NCBI GenBank assembly: GCA_002483445.1 | Contig: DLHY01000143.1 | Location: 1 to 64,000 of the forward strand | Length of the DNA: 64,000 nucleotides | Source: Blastocatellia bacterium UBA7656 | GTDB taxonomy: Bacteria; Acidobacteriota; Blastocatellia; UBA7656 | Direction of reading: 5' to 3' | Shown: positions 24,818 through 34,306 of the stretch, piece after piece | Layout of the letters: each line of letters starts with the position of its first letter | How positions within the stretch are numbered: the first letter of the stretch is position 1 | Position numbers and translations under genes: made by a program | The notes under the pieces: model-generated | Databases searched by the model: none | What the model saw: the letters and a program-made list of their open reading frames with translations, nothing else | Told to the model about the DNA's origin: nothing

Positions 24818-25930
24818 ATGTCAAAGCTGTTGTTTGTCGTTCCCAGAGGTCACCTCGATCCTGCAAGCATAAAACGTGTTTACGATCTGAGGCCTTTTCT
24901 TGAAAGGATCGGCTATGAAACCGAGGTGGTCAGTCATCGATGGGAATGGCTGTGGAAGATGCGAATGAATTCAGAGATCGGGAAAAAAGGCTATAGACAA
25001 TTTCTGTGGGCGCTCAACGTTCTGCGCATGATGCCGACGATGATCTATCTTCGCACTGTCATGGCCAGAAGTCGTTTTGCTGATCTTGTCAAAAGTTCTG
25101 ATGTGGTCATCGCGCTCAGGACTTCGCTTGATGAGGATTGGCGAACGCTGCTGAAGAAAAATGCCCGCCGGATCATTTATGATTTCGATGACGCAGTGTG
25201 GATGAGCGACAGACAGGGATTTGAGGAAATGACCAGGCTCGCGGATGCGGTCGTCGCGGGCAACAGGTTTCTCGCCGAGCGCGCTGCAATCCTCAATCCG
25301 CGCGTCTCGGTCATTCCAACCTGCGTCCGTCTTGATCGATATGAGAAGGCGACGCGAAGAGCCTCGCATAGCAGATGCGTCATTGGATGGGTCGGCAGCC
25401 CTTCGACCGTTAAGTATCTCGAACTGATAGTCGAGCCTCTCGCGATACTTGGAAAGGAATCTGATCTCACTCTTCGCATCGTCGGCGCGGGCGCGACGCG
25501 GTTGCCGCAATTCGCGCAGGTGAGAGTGGAGTCGCATCCTTCGATTCCTTACGACCCGGTTCGATTCGTCCCTCACTTCGACATAGGAGTTATGCCGCTT
25601 GCCGATACAGAGTGGGAGAGGGGAAAATGCGGATCGAAGCTGCTCGAATACATGGCCGCGGGCATTCCTGCCGTATGCAGCGATGTGGGAGAAAACAGTC
25701 GAATAATCGAGAACGGAGTGACGGGCTTCCTGGCGCGCGACGCGGATGAGTGGATATCTGCGCTTCGTCTCCTTGTTAATGAAAGCCGTCTGCGACAAAG
25801 CATCGGACTGGCCGGACGCGAGCGAGTGCGCGCTGATTACTCTGCTGAAATCGTCGCTTCATTGTGGCGCGAGTGCCTTGGCGGTCTGCCGCTTTCGAAT
25901 GCTGCCGAAAATAGATTGGAGAATCTATAG
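24818..25930 (+). CDS. Glycosyltransferase, GT4-like (GT-B fold)
   Basis: This 370-residue cytoplasmic transferase has the second GT-B domain well conserved: VIGWVGSPSTVKYLELI near residue 189, then MPLADTEWERGKCGSKLLEYMAAGIPAVCSD, where the G-K-x-x-E pattern replaces the classic E-x7-E. RIIYDFDDAVWM near residue 120 is a common motif in this subgroup. The donor and acceptor sugars are unknown. The ATG at 24818 follows a 36-base gap. Its stop abuts the start of the next glycosyltransferase. Confidence 0.9.
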   Translation: MSKLLFVVPRGHLDPASIKRVYDLRPFLERIGYETEVVSHRWEWLWKMRMNSEIGKKGYRQFLWALNVLRMMPTMIYLRTVMARSRFADLVKSSDVVIALRTSLDEDWRTLLKKNARRIIYDFDDAVWMSDRQGFEEMTRLADAVVAGNRFLAERAAILNPRVSVIPTCVRLDRYEKATRRASHSRCVIGWVGSPSTVKYLELIVEPLAILGKESDLTLRIVGAGATRLPQFAQVRVESHPSIPYDPVRFVPHFDIGVMPLADTEWERGKCGSKLLEYMAAGIPAVCSDVGENSRIIENGVTGFLARDADEWISALRLLVNESRLRQSIGLAGRERVRADYSAEIVASLWRECLGGLPLSNAAENRLENL

Positions 25931-27205
25931 TTGAAGGTTCTGATTTTGAGTACCTGTTACCCGCGCAGGAAATTTCCGAATCACGGAATCTTTGTCCATC
26001 GTCAGGCCCAGGCGCTTGTCGATCTGGGGGTTGAATGCGAGGTGTTGCAGCCTGTGGAATGGTCGCCGCCCGCTCCCCTTTATCGCCTGCGCGCCGGGTG
26101 GAAGATGTATCGCGCGCAGCAGGATGACCTGCTTGATGAAGTCGAAGGCATTCGTGTTCATCACCCGCCGATCTACCTGCCTGTGCCGAGCCGGTTTTTT
26201 CCCGGAGATTATTGGGAAAGAATGGGCCGCGGCGTTGCCCGCTATATCAGGCGACACCGCCAACTGCGCTCGGCAGACCTTCTCTATGCTCATTTTCTCT
26301 GCCACGAGGGTTATGCTGGTCTGATAGCCGCTCGCGAGTTAAAAATGCCCTTGGTGGCTATCGCTCTGGGCGATGACGTTCACGCATGGCCCGAAAGATG
26401 GCCGGACCGGAAACTGAAACTCGCCTCCGTGTTGAGCGAAGCGAATGGGCTGCTTGCCTGCAGCCATGGTCTTGCAAGAGACGCCGAAGCGTGGGCGACT
26501 GAAGGTTTGTCAACGCCCGTCGAGGTCGTCTACATGGGCATCGATACGGAAACGTTTTCTCCTGCTGATTCGATGGAAGATAAGCTGCGGGCGCGGCGAC
26601 TGTTGGGATTACCCCAAGAAAGAAAACTGCTTTTGTGCGTGGCGACGACGATTGCGGCCAAAGGATGGCTCGATCTGCTCGACGCTTTTGCTGCGCTTGG
26701 CGATGATGGAGCCGGTTGGGATGTTGTGATGGTCGGATCGCCGCGAACGGGCAACGATCTGAACCTCGTTGACGAAGCAGAGGCGCGAGGGCTTGGCAAT
26801 CGCTCTCACTGGCTTGGCTGCCTTCCGCCACGGAATATGCCTGATCTCTACCTCGCGGTTGATGCTTTCGTTCTGGCAAGCCATAATGAGGGGCTTTCCA
26901 ATTCGGTTATGGAGGCCATGTCAGCAGGGTTGCCGGTTGTGGCGACAGATGTCGGCGGGCATTCAGAGATAATCGATGATGGATCGAACGGATGGCTAGT
27001 GCCGCCGCGCGATGTCCCAAGCCTTACGGAGGCTCTGCGCGAGGCGCTCACAGATGCGCAAAAAGCGGCCCGGATGGGAAAGGCCGCGCGCGAGCGAGCC
27101 ATCAAAATCGGCGGTTACGGCAGCAACGCGCAACTGCTTTTACAATACTTCGAAAAGACTCTCAACGCGCGGCGCAATGTGCGCGCCGGGGCTGTTGTTT
27201 TTTAA
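25931..27205 (+). CDS. Glycosyltransferase family 4
   Basis: This 424-residue GT-B enzyme starts with TTG directly after the preceding stop. The N-terminal STCYPRRKFPNHGIFVHRQA is a typical GT4 acceptor-domain opening. The donor-domain signature is SHNEGLSNSVMEAMSAGLP, with an intact E-x7-E near residue 320. The C-terminal residues after LLQYFEKTL vary and may be unstructured. It is not overlapped by the next gene (SxtJ), which begins seven bases after its stop. It closes a pair of transferases acting on the same glycan. Linkage unknown. Confidence 0.92.
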   Translation: MKVLILSTCYPRRKFPNHGIFVHRQAQALVDLGVECEVLQPVEWSPPAPLYRLRAGWKMYRAQQDDLLDEVEGIRVHHPPIYLPVPSRFFPGDYWERMGRGVARYIRRHRQLRSADLLYAHFLCHEGYAGLIAARELKMPLVAIALGDDVHAWPERWPDRKLKLASVLSEANGLLACSHGLARDAEAWATEGLSTPVEVVYMGIDTETFSPADSMEDKLRARRLLGLPQERKLLLCVATTIAAKGWLDLLDAFAALGDDGAGWDVVMVGSPRTGNDLNLVDEAEARGLGNRSHWLGCLPPRNMPDLYLAVDAFVLASHNEGLSNSVMEAMSAGLPVVATDVGGHSEIIDDGSNGWLVPPRDVPSLTEALREALTDAQKAARMGKAARERAIKIGGYGSNAQLLLQYFEKTLNARRNVRAGAVVF

Positions 27206-27212
27206 GAAAAAC

Positions 27213-27620
27213 ATGGAGCCGAAGAAAAAACAATCATATCGCGCTGAACGTGAATTCGGCCTCATCGTCGGCGGCATATTCGCGCTGCTTGGCGGCTGGT
27301 GGTTTTATCGCGGCAAACTCGGCGCAGTCGCGCCCGCGCTCTTAGGCATCGGATCGGTTCTCATCCTGCTTGGGCTTGTGTTTCCGAGATCGCTCACGCT
27401 CCTCAATCGCGGGTGGATGCTGCTGGCGGTGGCGCTCTCTTTTATTTCAACTCGAATCATTCTTGCGATAGTATTTTTCCTTATCGTGACGCCGATAGGC
27501 GTGATAAAGCGGCTTACGGGGTGGGACCCGCTGCGTCGCCGCGCGGCTTCGATGGATTCCTACTGGCAGCCTTACAGTGAGCGACAGCGCGACGCCCGCC
27601 ACTACGAGAAAATGTTTTGA
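27213..27620 (+). CDS. SxtJ-family small membrane protein
   Basis: This 135-residue protein has a charged N-terminus (MEPKKKQSYRAEREFG), about three to four hydrophobic segments (LIVGGIFALLGGWWFYRG, VAPALLGIGSVLILLGLVFP, SFISTRIILAIVFFLIVTPIG) and a basic tail (IKRLTGWDPLRRRAA, YWQP). This is the pattern of SxtJ proteins, which accompany carbamoyltransferases in toxin and glycan clusters and whose role is unknown. The ATG at 27213 was chosen over upstream in-frame starts that lie inside the glycosyltransferase gene. The carbamoyltransferase follows two genes on, as expected. Confidence 0.88.
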   Translation: MEPKKKQSYRAEREFGLIVGGIFALLGGWWFYRGKLGAVAPALLGIGSVLILLGLVFPRSLTLLNRGWMLLAVALSFISTRIILAIVFFLIVTPIGVIKRLTGWDPLRRRAASMDSYWQPYSERQRDARHYEKMF

Positions 27621-27631
27621 CAGATAGATGT

Positions 27632-27715
27632 CAGATATCAGATGTTAGATGTTAGTGGTTGAGCCAGTAATGGATATCAGCCATTTTCACTAACATCTAG
27701 CCTCTAACATCGAGC
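27632..27715. repeat. GATGTTA heptamer inverted-repeat hairpin
   Basis: Tandem GATGTTA units on the left (27641-27657) face CTAACATC units on the right (27688-27711). The core stem pairs 27647-27657 with 27688-27698, 11 bases perfectly, and a bulged outer stem follows. It lies between the SxtJ gene and the small DUF5989 gene. The AGAGGAG ribosome site of the latter begins just after it. Confidence 0.75.
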
Positions 27716-27741
27716 ATCTTTTTAGAGGAGACGAAACGCTT

Positions 27742-27900
27742 ATGTCGAAGATGCAGGTCTTCAGCGAATTCTGGCAATTCCTGAAATACAATAAAAAATA
27801 CTGGCTTGCGCCGATCATCATCGTGCTGGTGCTTGTAGGCTTCCTGCTCGTGCTGGCAAAAAGCTCGGCCCTTGCGCCGTTCATTTACACTCTATTCTGA
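27742..27900 (+). CDS. DUF5989-type small membrane peptide (52 residues)
   Basis: A short gene encodes 52 residues beginning MSKMQVFSEFWQFLKYNKKY and containing one membrane helix (PIIIVLVLVGFLLVLA). The helix is followed by a short tail ending APFIYTLF. An AGAGGAG ribosome site lies 11 bases before the ATG. Peptides of this type (DUF5989) are found between SxtJ and carbamoyltransferase genes, as here, but their function is not known. The N-terminal aromatic/basic stretch suggests it lies flat on the cytoplasmic face. It probably anchors or regulates the carbamoyltransferase at the membrane (inference). Its stop is ten bases before the carbamoyltransferase start. Confidence 0.85.
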   Translation: MSKMQVFSEFWQFLKYNKKYWLAPIIIVLVLVGFLLVLAKSSALAPFIYTLF

Positions 27901-27910
27901 AAACTCTGTT

Positions 27911-29833
27911 GTGACGACGATACTCGGCATATCGGCTTTTTATCACGACTCGGCGGCCTGTATCCTGAGCGACGGCGAAATCATAGCCGCCGCTCAGGAG
28001 GAGCGATTCACTCGCGTCAAGCACGATCATCGCTTTCCCCTTCAGGCTGTCCGTTACTGCCTCAGCGAAGCAGGGATCGCGGCGGACGATCTCGATTATG
28101 TCGGCTTTTACGACAAGCCCCTTTTGAAATTCGACCGATTGCTTGAAACTTATCTCGATTACGCTCCCGCAGGGTTTCCTTCTTTCCTCAAAGCTATGCC
28201 TCTGTGGATGAAAGAAAAACTCTGGATGCCCGAACTCGTTCGCACCGAGATGGCCAAAACCGAAGGCATCACGGACGAACGCGACGCCAAAAAGCGCGGA
28301 AAAAAATACGGGTGGAAACTCCTCTTCGGAGACCATCACGAAAGCCATGCTGCTTCGGCCTTCTATCCTTCGCCATTCGAAGAAGCCGCGATACTGACGA
28401 TGGACGGCGTGGGCGAATGGGCAACGAGTTCTATAGGATTGGGGCGCGGCAATGAGATACAGATGCTCAAAGAGTTGCGCTTTCCCGACAGCCTCGGACT
28501 TCTTTACAGCGCGTTCACTTACTACACGGGGTTTAAGGTCAACAGCGGCGAGTACAAAGTCATGGGGTTGGCTCCCTACGGCGAGCCGCGGTATGTCGAT
28601 TTGATAAAAGAGAAACTCGTCGAAATTCGCGAAGACGGAAGCCTGCGAATGAATCACGAATACTTCGGCTATTCACAAGGGTTGAGGATGACCAACAGCG
28701 CGTTTGCGCGACTCTTAGGCGGGCCGCCGCGCGAGATGGAATCCCGCTTGACGCAAAGAGAGATGGATCTGGCCCGCTCGATTCAGGTTATCACTGAAGA
28801 AGTGATGCTCAAGATGGCCCGATTCGCCGCGCGCGAAACCGGAATGAAGCGTCTTTGCATGGCCGGAGGAGTCGCGCTCAACTGCGTGGGCAACGGTCTG
28901 ATACTTCGCGAAAATATTTTCGATGATATGTGGATTCAGCCCGCAGCCGGAGACGCCGGCGGCGCGGTCGGAGTCGCTCTGGCCATTCATCATCGCTATC
29001 TGAATGAGCCTCGCGCGAGTTGTGAAAGCCTCGGCTCCTGGGTTTCTCCACGCAGCGGAAATGGAGTCCCTCCGCCTTATGCGGACAGGATGAAGGGATC
29101 GTTTCTCGGCCCTCGCGACACTGAAGAAGAAATCATTGAGTTCCTCGAATCGAAAAATCTGCCATACAAAAAATACCGACGCGAAGAACTGCCTGAGCGT
29201 GTGGCTGAAATTCTGGCATCGGAGAAAGTCATAGGTCTTCATCAGGGCCGCATGGAATTCGGGCCTCGCGCTCTGGGCGCGCGCTCCATCATCGGCGATG
29301 CGCGCTCCTCGCGTATGCAGTCGGTGATGAACCTCAAGATCAAATACCGCGAGAGCTTTCGCCCCTTCGCGCCTTCAGTGTTGCGCGAGCAGGTGAGTGA
29401 CTGGTTCGAATTAGACACCGACAGCCCTTATATGCTTCTGGTCGCCGATGTGGTGAAGGATCGCAGGCGCGAGATGACCGATGATGAACAGGCATTGTGG
29501 GGGATAGAAAAGCTCAACGTGTCGCGGTCGGAGATTCCGGCGGTCACGCACGTCGATTATTCGGCGCGGGTTCAAACCGTCAGGCGCGATACGAGTCCTC
29601 TTTACTACTCGATCATCGAAGCGTTTTACCAAAAGACGGGCTGCCCGGTCATCGTAAATACAAGCTTCAATGTCCGCGGGGAGCCGATAGTCTGCTCCTT
29701 AGAAGACAGTTATCGCTGCTTCATGCGAACTGAGATGGATTACCTCGTGCTTGAAAATTTCATACTCGACAAAACGAATCAGCCTCCCTTTGAAGACACC
29801 GAGGACTGGCGAAAGGAATTCGCGCTTGACTGA
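27911..29833 (+). CDS. Carbamoyltransferase (NodU/CmcH/TobZ family)
   Basis: This 640-residue enzyme makes carbamoyl-adenylate from carbamoyl phosphate and ATP and transfers the carbamoyl group to a hydroxyl of a sugar. The N-terminal Kae1-like domain has ILGISAFYHDSAAC (H12) and the metal-binding HHESH at residues 142-146. It continues to MAGGVALNCVGN, and the C-terminal YrdC-like domain holds GLHQGRMEFGPRALGARSI and VNTSFNVRGEPIV. The GTG at 27911 is chosen because MTTILGIS aligns with the family start. A short insertion (ESLGSWVSPRSGNGVPP) before DRMKGSFLGP is not usual. It is the effector enzyme of the SxtJ/DUF5989 module. Confidence 0.94.
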   Translation: MTTILGISAFYHDSAACILSDGEIIAAAQEERFTRVKHDHRFPLQAVRYCLSEAGIAADDLDYVGFYDKPLLKFDRLLETYLDYAPAGFPSFLKAMPLWMKEKLWMPELVRTEMAKTEGITDERDAKKRGKKYGWKLLFGDHHESHAASAFYPSPFEEAAILTMDGVGEWATSSIGLGRGNEIQMLKELRFPDSLGLLYSAFTYYTGFKVNSGEYKVMGLAPYGEPRYVDLIKEKLVEIREDGSLRMNHEYFGYSQGLRMTNSAFARLLGGPPREMESRLTQREMDLARSIQVITEEVMLKMARFAARETGMKRLCMAGGVALNCVGNGLILRENIFDDMWIQPAAGDAGGAVGVALAIHHRYLNEPRASCESLGSWVSPRSGNGVPPPYADRMKGSFLGPRDTEEEIIEFLESKNLPYKKYRREELPERVAEILASEKVIGLHQGRMEFGPRALGARSIIGDARSSRMQSVMNLKIKYRESFRPFAPSVLREQVSDWFELDTDSPYMLLVADVVKDRRREMTDDEQALWGIEKLNVSRSEIPAVTHVDYSARVQTVRRDTSPLYYSIIEAFYQKTGCPVIVNTSFNVRGEPIVCSLEDSYRCFMRTEMDYLVLENFILDKTNQPPFEDTEDWRKEFALD

Positions 29834-31028
29834 AAAGGTTGACGCAGCCGGGAAAAAGCCCGCGCGTCGCTGGTGGTTTTTCCCTCTTCTGTTTTTGCTG
29901 ACATTGACAGCCTGCCTGCTGGTTGCGGAAGCGACGGTGAGAATCTTCTGGTCGCCGGATCATCCCAGACAACCGCGAAGATATGAGTTCGATCCCCAGG
30001 TCGGGATTATCCACGTCCCCGGCCCTTACAGGCTTCCGTTTCGTCGCTGCGTCGGCGGGCAATCGGAATGCGAAGACGTTTCGGTGAATTTCACCATCAA
30101 CGATCAGGGATTTCGCGGAACGAATTTTCGCGACCCCGCGGGTCATCCTCTCGTGGCAGTGATGGGCGATTCGATGATCGAAGCGGCTCAGATAGATGAC
30201 GATAAAACGGCCTGCCGCATTCTTGAAGAATCTCTGCGGCAGGAGTTTGACGCCGAGGTTCGCAACCTCGGAATAAGCAGCGCGGGGCTGGTTCATTATT
30301 ACGCGCGATGGCGGAAATACGTCGCCTCTATGCGCCCCGATGTCCTCATCATCGCAACTCTGGGCATAAACGATTTTCGCAACTGCTCCACGTCGCTTGA
30401 GCGATTCCTGGCCATGCGACCGCATTACAACGAATCGGCTGGCGGCAAGAGAGAAGTCAGCTTCGAACCGGCTCCGAATCCTCATTCGAGGTTACGACGA
30501 CTCGCCGCCTCGCTTTACGAGCCTCTGGAAACAGTGCGTTTCTTCCGCTGGCTGAAAGAAGCGAGAAAGGAAACAGCCGAGATGGACGCGGGCGGATTGT
30601 TCCCGGACTTCCGAATATATGAAGACCCGCCCGCACCTGAATATGCTGAGGCCGCATCGCTCGGTCAGCAATATCTTGAACGCCTTATCAAAGAAGCGAT
30701 TGCATCAGGGAGTCGCGTGATAGTCGTTTATTTGCCGTGGAGCGGGGAAGCGATTGACGCTGAATGGGTCGGGCTTGCCGCAAAGTATCAACAGAGCGGG
30801 CAGGCGGCGCGAGCCATCAGAAATCGCCCTGAGCAGCTAATAAGAAAAACCGCAGAAGCAGCGGGCGCGCGATTCGTTTCCTTTTCCGAATTCGTTCGAT
30901 CTCTGCCACCTGAACGATTGCCCGCGCTCTGGCATATCAAAACCGATTCTCATCTCACTGAAGAAGGCAACCGAATGCTTGCCGAATGCATGGAGATTGC
31001 GGTGACGGAGATGCTCAAATCCAATTGA
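29826..31028 (+). CDS. Membrane-anchored SGNH/GDSL-hydrolase-like protein
   Basis: The protein has 400 residues with a TTG start overlapping the carbamoyltransferase stop by eight bases. A basic N-terminus and one membrane helix (WWFFPLLFLLTLTACLLVAEA) place the rest in the periplasm. The SGNH pattern is present: VMGDSMIEA with S116, GLVHYY, LGINDF (the N of SGNH) and DSHLTEEGN (the Asp/His pair). Such proteins add or remove O-acetyl groups on sugars. Its linkage to the carbamoyltransferase suggests it acts on the same glycan in the periplasm, as esterase or acyltransferase; which one cannot be told. An earlier in-frame ATG at 29751 would overlap the upstream gene by 83 bases and is rejected. 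Confidence 0.88.
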   Translation: MTEKVDAAGKKPARRWWFFPLLFLLTLTACLLVAEATVRIFWSPDHPRQPRRYEFDPQVGIIHVPGPYRLPFRRCVGGQSECEDVSVNFTINDQGFRGTNFRDPAGHPLVAVMGDSMIEAAQIDDDKTACRILEESLRQEFDAEVRNLGISSAGLVHYYARWRKYVASMRPDVLIIATLGINDFRNCSTSLERFLAMRPHYNESAGGKREVSFEPAPNPHSRLRRLAASLYEPLETVRFFRWLKEARKETAEMDAGGLFPDFRIYEDPPAPEYAEAASLGQQYLERLIKEAIASGSRVIVVYLPWSGEAIDAEWVGLAAKYQQSGQAARAIRNRPEQLIRKTAEAAGARFVSFSEFVRSLPPERLPALWHIKTDSHLTEEGNRMLAECMEIAVTEMLKSN

Positions 31029-31053
31029 TCGATCTCGAAATCCCGGATCAGTT

Positions 31054-33006
31054 ATGTGCGGAATAATCGGAATACTGAGAGAAGATTTCAAACCCAATGA
31101 TGAGACAATCGCGCTCAGTCTAAATCTGATATCTCATCGCGGGCCTGACGGAGCGGGAGTGTGGAAGAGAGCGGATGACCGTCCTCCATACGTTGCGCTC
31201 GGCCACCGTCGGCTTGCAATAATCGATCTTTCGGATGCAGCCGCGCAGCCTATGTCGAATGATGACGGCTCGCTTCAGATAACCTACAATGGAGAAATCT
31301 ATAACTACGTCGAGTTGATGAGGGAGCTTGAATCCCTGGGACACGGCTTTCGCTCGCGCAGCGACACTGAAGTGATACTTCGCGCTTACGAAGAGTGGGG
31401 CGAAGCGTGCCTTGATCGCTTCAACGGCATGTTCGCTTTCGCCCTTTGGGATGAGTGCCGGAAAGAATTGTTCGCAGCCCGTGACCGATTCGGAGAAAAA
31501 CCATTTCATTATTCCTGGAATCCGCAAACTGGATTTTTCGCTTTCGCTTCGGAGATAAAATCACTTCTTGCGATGAATGAAGTCGATGGCTCGATTGATG
31601 ACCGCACGCTTTATCGCTTCATCGCTTTTCAGGAGCTTGCCGGATCGGAACAAACTCTATGGCGCGGAGTGAAGAGGTTGCCGCACGCGCACTGGTTGAA
31701 ACTGCGATGGCAAGGTGATCGCTTCGATCTGAAAATTCAACGCTACTGGGACATCGATCTTGAGCGCGAAGAAAACATCACTCTCGATGAAGCCGCCGCG
31801 CGCCTCGGAGAACTGTTTGCCGACAGCATCAGGCTTCGATTGCGCTCTGATGTGGCGGTCGGGTCGAGTTTGTCGGGAGGGCTTGATTCATCGTCGGTCG
31901 TCTGTCAGATTCACGCGCTCGGCGCGGCATCGGGGCAGAAAACTTTTTCCGCGAGGATGGAAGACCCTGCGCTCGATGAAGGTCGATACATTCGCGCGGT
32001 GCTTACGCAGACCGGCATAGAAGGCCACGAAGTCTGGCCTTCATCGAATGAGCTTGAAAGAATTTTTCCGCGCCTGTGCTATCACCTCGAAGAGCCTTTT
32101 CTTTCGACCAGTCAGTTCGCGCAACATCTGGTGATGCGGCTGGCGGCGGAACAGAGTGTGACAGTGCTTCTCGACGGGCAGGGCGCTGACGAGTTGCTTG
32201 CCGGGTACATACCCTACTTCATCAATCGCTACGCCGATATGGCCGAAAGCTGGCGGCTCCTTGCGCTATGGCGCGAGCGGCGCGGTTTTCGCGCAAGACA
32301 CGAGCGCGCGTTTCCGCTATCGATGAAGATGCTGCTTGCGCGAATGCTGCCGGGAGCTTATCGATTGCTGAGGCGGGACTCCGCGAACGGATCGCAGACG
32401 GCTTCACCAAACGGAATGAGCGCGTGGTGCGGCAAAGAGTGGCTCATCGAGTTTGCCGACGAACAGCCAACGGAGATCAGACATTCGAAGAGGGACGGTC
32501 TCACCGGAAGGCTTTATCAGGACGCGATGCGGGGAGAGTTGCAGGAGATTCTTCGATACGGCGACCGGAATTCTATGGCCTTCTCGCGCGAGGTGCGGCA
32601 GCCGTTTCTGGATCATCGCATCGCCGAGTTGCTCTTTGCGCTGCCTCCCTCCTACAAGCTGTTCGATGGCGAAACGAAAGTGGTTCTTCGCCGTGCGGTG
32701 AAGAATCTGATACCGAAAGAGATTCTTCACCGCCAGGACAAGCTCGGATATCAGGCTCCTCTGCCGACCTGGCTTGCCTCTCCGCTCAAAGCATGGGCCG
32801 AGGGCAGAATGGATCAGGCGCGAAGAGATTTTCCCGATCATCTCGCCGCCGATGCAGTCGAAAAGTTCCGGTCGCTTGCTGCGCGAATGGATGAACATCG
32901 CGCCCGCGCTTTTTTTGCATGGCTCACGCTCGCCGAAACGACGCGCGAGTTGCGCAATCTCTCCGCGAAAGATTCTTCTTCGCCAACCGTCAGTATAAAA
33001 GCCTGA
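31054..33006 (+). CDS. asnB: Asparagine-synthase-type amidotransferase, copy 1
   Basis: This 650-residue enzyme has an N-terminal class II glutaminase with Cys2 as nucleophile (MCGIIG), SHRGPD, YNGEIYN and RSDTE, and a synthetase domain whose ATP pyrophosphatase loop is SGGLDSSS near residue 274. LDGQGADELLAGY and REVRQPFLDHRI are also conserved. It is longer than AsnB of E. coli (554 residues). In polysaccharide loci such proteins amidate carboxylates of uronic or nonulosonic acids. The glutaminase and ATP site look intact. It stands between an SGNH protein and a glycosyltransferase, the first of four related genes. Confidence 0.93.
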   Translation: MCGIIGILREDFKPNDETIALSLNLISHRGPDGAGVWKRADDRPPYVALGHRRLAIIDLSDAAAQPMSNDDGSLQITYNGEIYNYVELMRELESLGHGFRSRSDTEVILRAYEEWGEACLDRFNGMFAFALWDECRKELFAARDRFGEKPFHYSWNPQTGFFAFASEIKSLLAMNEVDGSIDDRTLYRFIAFQELAGSEQTLWRGVKRLPHAHWLKLRWQGDRFDLKIQRYWDIDLEREENITLDEAAARLGELFADSIRLRLRSDVAVGSSLSGGLDSSSVVCQIHALGAASGQKTFSARMEDPALDEGRYIRAVLTQTGIEGHEVWPSSNELERIFPRLCYHLEEPFLSTSQFAQHLVMRLAAEQSVTVLLDGQGADELLAGYIPYFINRYADMAESWRLLALWRERRGFRARHERAFPLSMKMLLARMLPGAYRLLRRDSANGSQTASPNGMSAWCGKEWLIEFADEQPTEIRHSKRDGLTGRLYQDAMRGELQEILRYGDRNSMAFSREVRQPFLDHRIAELLFALPPSYKLFDGETKVVLRRAVKNLIPKEILHRQDKLGYQAPLPTWLASPLKAWAEGRMDQARRDFPDHLAADAVEKFRSLAARMDEHRARAFFAWLTLAETTRELRNLSAKDSSSPTVSIKA

Positions 33007-33016
33007 CTCGCTATCT

Positions 33017-34303
33017 ATGGCCAGACTTTATTACATCGTCCAATCTGAAATGATGACCGGCGGGGTCATAGAAGCGCAGGTGATAGGAACTCTGCGCGCT
33101 CATGCGAGGATCGAGGGGCAGCCGAAAACGAAACTGATTTTTCTGGAGGCTGGGCGCGTGGCCCTGAGCCGCCGCGCCCGCGCGACACTGCGCAAGTACC
33201 GCAGCATTTGGCCCGAAGGCGATATTTCAATCGTGCCTTACGTCAGCCGTCTGGGAGAAAATTCTGCCGGGAAATCGCTGGCTGTTTACCTCTCGCGCGA
33301 AAGGATGTCGCGCGAAGAAATCATATTTCATTGCCGCGGGCCTGCGACCACCTGGGCCGCGCACACGGCAAGAGAATCTCTCTCGAAAGGGCGCGTCATC
33401 TTCGATGTTCGCGGCCCGTTCGCCGACGAAACCATACACAGACTCGGATTCCCCTGGCCTTCGGAGCTTTCCCCCCAGGCCGAAAGGGCGCATCGTTTGT
33501 GCATGGATATGGACAGACGCGCTGCGGCGGTCGCTGACCGAATCTTCACCATCTCGCCGGGAATGAAGCGATACGCGATTGAAAATTTCGGAGCTTCGGA
33601 AGATAGCACGCTCGTCGTGCCAAGCTGCGTTGAGAATCTTTCATTCGATCACAAGACGAGAGATGAAGTGAGAAAAGAGTGGGGCGCGAATCCCTTATCG
33701 CCGGTTTTTCTCTACGCGGGGCGTTTGGGAAGCGAGCGACTGCCCCGGCACATGTTCCGCCTGTTCGCCGCCGCGCTCCGCATAAGACCCGACGCGAAGT
33801 TCATACTGATGACTTATCTCAATCAACTGGCCGATATCGAATCGCTGATGAAAGAGGCGGGAGTGCCTCGGTCAGCGGTGACGGTGGCGAGTTATTCGAG
33901 AGATGAAGCTCTGCTTCGTATGTGCGCGGCGGATGTCGGGCTGCTGTTTCTCGAATCCGCGTTGCGTTATCAGGACTGTCTGCCGATAAAAATTCCCGAA
34001 TACCTGTCAGCCGGATTGTCGCTGGCGATGAACAGTTCGGTCGGCAAGCTTCCCGATCTGGTCAGCAGCAGAAAACTCGGCTGGGTTATAGACGAAGATG
34101 TGAGCAATGAGGCTCTCGATGAGAATGCGCGAAAGATGATCGCAGAGATAGAAGAAAACTCAGCAGTGATGAAGCAGAGATCGCTCGACGCCTGCTCGGA
34201 GTTTTTTCTCTGGAGAAATCATGTGCCTGCGATTCGGCGCGCTTACGGGCTTGAAGAGTATCAGGACGAAAAGGCGAGCGAGTCGATCATAGTTGCGAGT
34301 TGA
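33017..34303 (+). CDS. Glycosyltransferase, GT-B fold, GT4-like
   Basis: This 428-residue protein has GT-B features but weak GT4 motifs. VIFDVRGPFADE near residue 124 and RIFTISPGMKRYAIENFG near 175 mark the N-terminal domain. FLYAGRLGSERLPRHMFRLF near 232 and LPIKIPEYLSAGLSLAMN near 325 mark the donor domain, where an E at IPEYLSAG stands for the second Glu. Lacking a strong E-x7-E, its sugar specificity is uncertain. It starts ten bases after the first amidotransferase and ends three bases before the second, so it belongs to their transcript. Confidence 0.85.
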   Translation: MARLYYIVQSEMMTGGVIEAQVIGTLRAHARIEGQPKTKLIFLEAGRVALSRRARATLRKYRSIWPEGDISIVPYVSRLGENSAGKSLAVYLSRERMSREEIIFHCRGPATTWAAHTARESLSKGRVIFDVRGPFADETIHRLGFPWPSELSPQAERAHRLCMDMDRRAAAVADRIFTISPGMKRYAIENFGASEDSTLVVPSCVENLSFDHKTRDEVRKEWGANPLSPVFLYAGRLGSERLPRHMFRLFAAALRIRPDAKFILMTYLNQLADIESLMKEAGVPRSAVTVASYSRDEALLRMCAADVGLLFLESALRYQDCLPIKIPEYLSAGLSLAMNSSVGKLPDLVSSRKLGWVIDEDVSNEALDENARKMIAEIEENSAVMKQRSLDACSEFFLWRNHVPAIRRAYGLEEYQDEKASESIIVAS

Positions 34304-34306
34304 TAT

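Noticed and set aside
24971..25798. Minus-strand open frame of 275 codons opposite a glycosyltransferase
   Set aside because: No recognised domain or ribosome site; a complete GT4-like gene occupies the + strand.
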